64,000 bases of DNA, from the NCBI RefSeq assembly GCF_002797325.1, contig NZ_NISN01000004.1:60517-124516 (forward strand). The letters run 5' to 3'. The translations under genes and the position numbers were made by a program. The notes below the pieces were generated by a model, which saw nothing but the letters and a program-made list of their open reading frames with translations, made no database searches and had not been told where the DNA came from. Positions 61,714-64,000 of the stretch are shown one piece after another; the stretch's first letter is position 1; every line of letters begins with the position of its first letter. This DNA is from Bacillus sp. FJAT-45037 (GTDB lineage: Bacteria > Bacillota > Bacilli > Bacillales > Bacillaceae_D).

Positions 61714-63171
61714 GTGGAACCTATTAAGAAGTTAGATAAAAGAATTAAGGTTTCTAGATGGTGGAAAGGAACAGTGATCAAAGAAGTTGATATTTACAGC
61801 TTCTTAATCATGAATACGTTTAGAGAAGTGGGATCAGTTCATGTGAGGAACATACTTGATCCAGCTGGAGAAAAACATGCTACTAGCTTCTCAGTGAGAT
61901 TGAGAAGGCAAGGTGAACGTATGTACTGTAAAGTGAGGATCATTAACATCAACAGACCTCAGTTCAGACTTACTATGATTTCGTTAGCTAAAAAAGGTTA
62001 TGAAGTGTTGAGTGAAGATTTAAAAATACTTGAATCTAGACCATTTAAGACGCAGCAACCATTGAGTGTTTCTCTTCACCGACTCACAATGTTAGACGCT
62101 GTTTCAAAAATGATAGGGGCTGCTTATCAGAGATCAGGGATAATAATGGATAGGGATAGTGTGGTAATACAAACGGCAGAATTGTCAACGCGCTGGTTTA
62201 TATTTGAAAGCTGGGAAGCAGCTGCATTAGAGACTGTGGAGGAAGGCGAACATATATTCCCTGTTGCTGTTAGACGAGTTGAGGATACAGAAGAATACAT
62301 CTACTTAGATCTTCAATGTATTAATCCATATCTTTATCCATATGTTCGCTTGTTAAATGGTGGAATAAAAACAGATGAAACAATCATCAAACCCGATTGG
62401 ATTCTTAAATTAAACGAACGAGTTATTAATATTGAAATTGATACGGGAACGGAGAATCTAAATCGATTAAAAGAGAAGCTAGATGACTACAGATTGTTAT
62501 TAAACGAAGCACCATATAAGAAATTTGATCATTCTATTTACTTTATTTGTGCAGATGAAACAGCTAGAGCTGTAAATGTAACCAACAAGATTCAACGCAT
62601 AAGGACTATGAAGAGAACCTTGTCTGAACATCCTACATTTATTGAGGAGGATATTGAATTGTTTATACTACCTCTCAAACGTGCTGGAGAAGTCTTCCAA
62701 GAACATAATTACAATGTGTCAGGTATTCGAGCACAGCATCATAAAACGCAATTCTTGCGTGAGTTGTTTGAGGGTATGAAATTCATTCCCTCCGTTACTT
62801 CTAAATTCTATTTTGAATTTGAACAGAAGAAGGAAATAGAGGAGGAGTTATCACTTGCCGACTACGAGTTATTAATTAAGAGGAAATCGAAGGATAGAGA
62901 ATTCTCTTATATCGCTATCCTCTATATGCAAGAGGGGAGTGTTCGAGATTATGTGAGGTTGAAAAATCTTAATCAGCTTACGCAAGATAGCCGATTTGAT
63001 GTGGAAGTGTATGCAATTTATAATTCGCACGACTCTATTGAATATGATGGGTTGATAAATAGCCTTCCTTTACATGAACGAGTGTTCCTTACTTCTATAG
63101 AAGATTTATCGAATGTGGAGGGTGATTATAAGATCTATACTAACAAGTTGAAGGTGGTGCCGTTCATATGA
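61714..63171 (+). CDS. Replication-relaxation family protein
   Basis: GTG start behind AAGGAGGTCTTAT; 485 residues. It contains the segment KPDWILKLNERVINIEIDTG, TENLNRLKEKLDDYRLLLNE, which is the hallmark of the replication-relaxation family (PD...IEIDxGTE...KLxxY, a nuclease-like core) found on Gram-positive conjugative and mobilisable plasmids. The N-terminus (SRWWKGTVIKEVDIYSFLIM) is a helical/DNA-binding region. Probably acts in plasmid mobilisation or replication origin opening. It has the leader at 61581 and the repeat element at 61105 upstream. Confidence 0.78.
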   Translation: MEPIKKLDKRIKVSRWWKGTVIKEVDIYSFLIMNTFREVGSVHVRNILDPAGEKHATSFSVRLRRQGERMYCKVRIININRPQFRLTMISLAKKGYEVLSEDLKILESRPFKTQQPLSVSLHRLTMLDAVSKMIGAAYQRSGIIMDRDSVVIQTAELSTRWFIFESWEAAALETVEEGEHIFPVAVRRVEDTEEYIYLDLQCINPYLYPYVRLLNGGIKTDETIIKPDWILKLNERVINIEIDTGTENLNRLKEKLDDYRLLLNEAPYKKFDHSIYFICADETARAVNVTNKIQRIRTMKRTLSEHPTFIEEDIELFILPLKRAGEVFQEHNYNVSGIRAQHHKTQFLRELFEGMKFIPSVTSKFYFEFEQKKEIEEELSLADYELLIKRKSKDREFSYIAILYMQEGSVRDYVRLKNLNQLTQDSRFDVEVYAIYNSHDSIEYDGLINSLPLHERVFLTSIEDLSNVEGDYKIYTNKLKVVPFI

Positions 63172-63554
63172 TACTTTGTGGTATGAAGTTAAAGCGGTTT
63201 ATTGAACTACTGATTAAATTCATTCATATGAATTGGATGATAATTGCCAAGGAGATATTTCACATACAACTCAAACTATTTAAAACCCTACTATTTAAAA
63301 ACAGTGTAGTTACTAATTTCTTGTTAAGTGACTACAGCCATGGAGTAGATCCACTTATGAAAGATTTATCGTTCGAAGAACGTCATCAAATACGTCTAGA
63401 AAAAAGTCGATTTGGTCTTAACCCTTATCAATATATACTACATTTGTTTGAGGAGCTTCCCAATATTGATATTAGTAACGAAAACGCAATTGATCAATTG
63501 CTTCCTTGGTCAAACAGCCTCCCAGAGCACTGTCGAATAAAACAAGATAAGTAG
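63168..63554 (+). pseudogene. Chimeric frame with an IS66 transposase C-terminal remnant
   Basis: The frame overlaps the preceding stop by four bases. From about residue 66 it reads LSFEERHQIRLEKSR, then LNPYQYILHLFEELPNIDIS, NENAIDQLLPWSNSLPEHCR: the start and end of the C-terminal part of IS66 TnpC, with the stretch between missing. The first 60 residues (RFIELLIKFIHMNWMIIAKE) are unrelated and hydrophobic. It is best read as a deleted IS66 relic fused to sequence of unknown origin. Confidence 0.7.
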
Positions 63555-63564
63555 ATTATAGGTT

Positions 63565-63597
63565 AGTTCCCATCTTTATCATAGATGGGAACTATTT
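63565..63597 (+). terminator. Terminator
   Basis: AGTTCCCATCT pairs perfectly with AGATGGGAACT around TTATCAT, then ATTT. It ends the transcript from the relaxation gene. Confidence 0.8.
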
Positions 63598-63700
63598 GAC
63601 GTCTACCTCTTTATAGCAAAAAAATTTTTTAATAGTGATTTTTCTAAACTAGTTTGGTAAGATTAAGCAGTTATTTATATATTTTAGGAAGAATTACAAA

Positions 63701-64000
63701 ATGAAAGTTCTAGAGTTTTTAAAAAAGCGATGGAAGTATGTATTAATTGTATTGATTGCATTGATTATTGGAGCGTCTGTCGGTCCTTCTCAAGAGCAAC
63801 TAGATAATGTGAATGCTGAAGTGAAAGAATTAAAGAAAGAACTATCAACGAAAACTGAAACAGTAGCAAGTTTAGAAACCCAAAACAATGATTTGCAAGC
63901 AAAAGTAGATGAAGCTGCTCCATTTTTCAAATTGAAAGATGAGGAGCGTATGCAAAAAGAAGAAGAAGCAAAAGCTGCAGAAGAAAAACGTTTAGCTGAA
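63701..64000 (+). CDS. Membrane-anchored coiled-coil protein, partial (runs off the edge)
   Basis: ATG behind AGGAAGAATTAC; the first 100 residues are present. A membrane helix (YVLIVLIALIIGASVG, about residues 13-28) follows a basic start, then a coiled coil (EVKELKKELSTKTETVASLE) and a Glu/Ala/Lys-rich linker (KEEEAKAAEEKRLAE). Bacillus plasmids and chromosomes carry similar exported proteins ('toxin regulator'-like annotation) with a globular domain after the linker; that domain lies outside this window. Confidence 0.7.
   Translation, partial: MKVLEFLKKRWKYVLIVLIALIIGASVGPSQEQLDNVNAEVKELKKELSTKTETVASLETQNNDLQAKVDEAAPFFKLKDEERMQKEEEAKAAEEKRLAE

Overview
The window looks like part of a large, low-GC plasmid of a Bacillaceae host, or a plasmid-derived island. 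The support is AT-rich DNA, strong GGAGG-type ribosome binding sites with ATG/TTG/GTG starts, a Bacillus liquefying alpha-amylase with a catabolite-response element, a probable initiator next to a dozen iterons, a ParM/ParR-type segregation pair, an SSB plus a Rad52-like annealase, a replication-relaxation gene, and many decayed mobile elements (group II intron, IS3, IS21, IS66 and tyrosine recombinase pieces). Species cannot be fixed from the sequence alone.

Layout. 0-12 kb: mosaic accessory DNA. It holds a truncated group II intron fused to a truncated recombinase, an AbiH-type phage-defence gene behind a helix-turn-helix gene, two diverged copies of a two-gene cassette that I read as tandem ribbon-helix-helix proteins (each with a divergent micro-ORF of 26-27 codons), a SRAP (YedK/HMCES) gene and a complete IS3-family element. 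12-22 kb: a bacteriocin locus. A precursor with a signal peptide and an AS-48/uberolysin-like C-terminal region is followed on the minus strand by Yip1-like, M48 metalloprotease, SpoIIM-like, ABC membrane and ABC ATPase genes; on the plus strand lies an HlyD/MacB-like three-component exporter. 22-27 kb: relic genes, small regulators and a secreted alpha-amylase with a downstream gene that may be a starch-binding-like protein.

27.4-43.4 kb is the most striking region: a TetR regulator and metallo-hydrolase, then about 14.5 kb of tightly packed plus-strand genes. They encode a type II thioesterase, an alpha/beta hydrolase, a fused ketosynthase/chain-length-factor, ACP, ketoreductase, degenerate SDR, KAS III-like enzyme, FkbH-like glyceryl-ACP synthase, second ACP, E2-type acyltransferase, CrtI-like flavoprotein, crotonase, FabZ-like dehydratase, FAD monooxygenase-like enzyme and Sfp-type PPTase. 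KAS III + FkbH + ACP + E2-type acyltransferase + alpha/beta hydrolase is the five-gene set used to build tetronate rings. Together with a highly reducing type II PKS that lacks an enoyl reductase, this predicts a polyenoyl-tetronate-like product. Near-identical 26-bp palindromic operators precede tetR and the biosynthetic operon.

43.4-64 kb: plasmid backbone. SSB/annealase, an initiator with iterons, two related winged-helix replication-type proteins (one broken by an in-frame TGA), a MerR-like DNA-binding gene behind palindromic operators, parM/parR flanked by AT-rich repeats, a long non-coding tract with nested direct and inverted repeats, a duplicated terminator/leader before an intact and a truncated replication-relaxation gene, and an exported coiled-coil protein running off the right edge.
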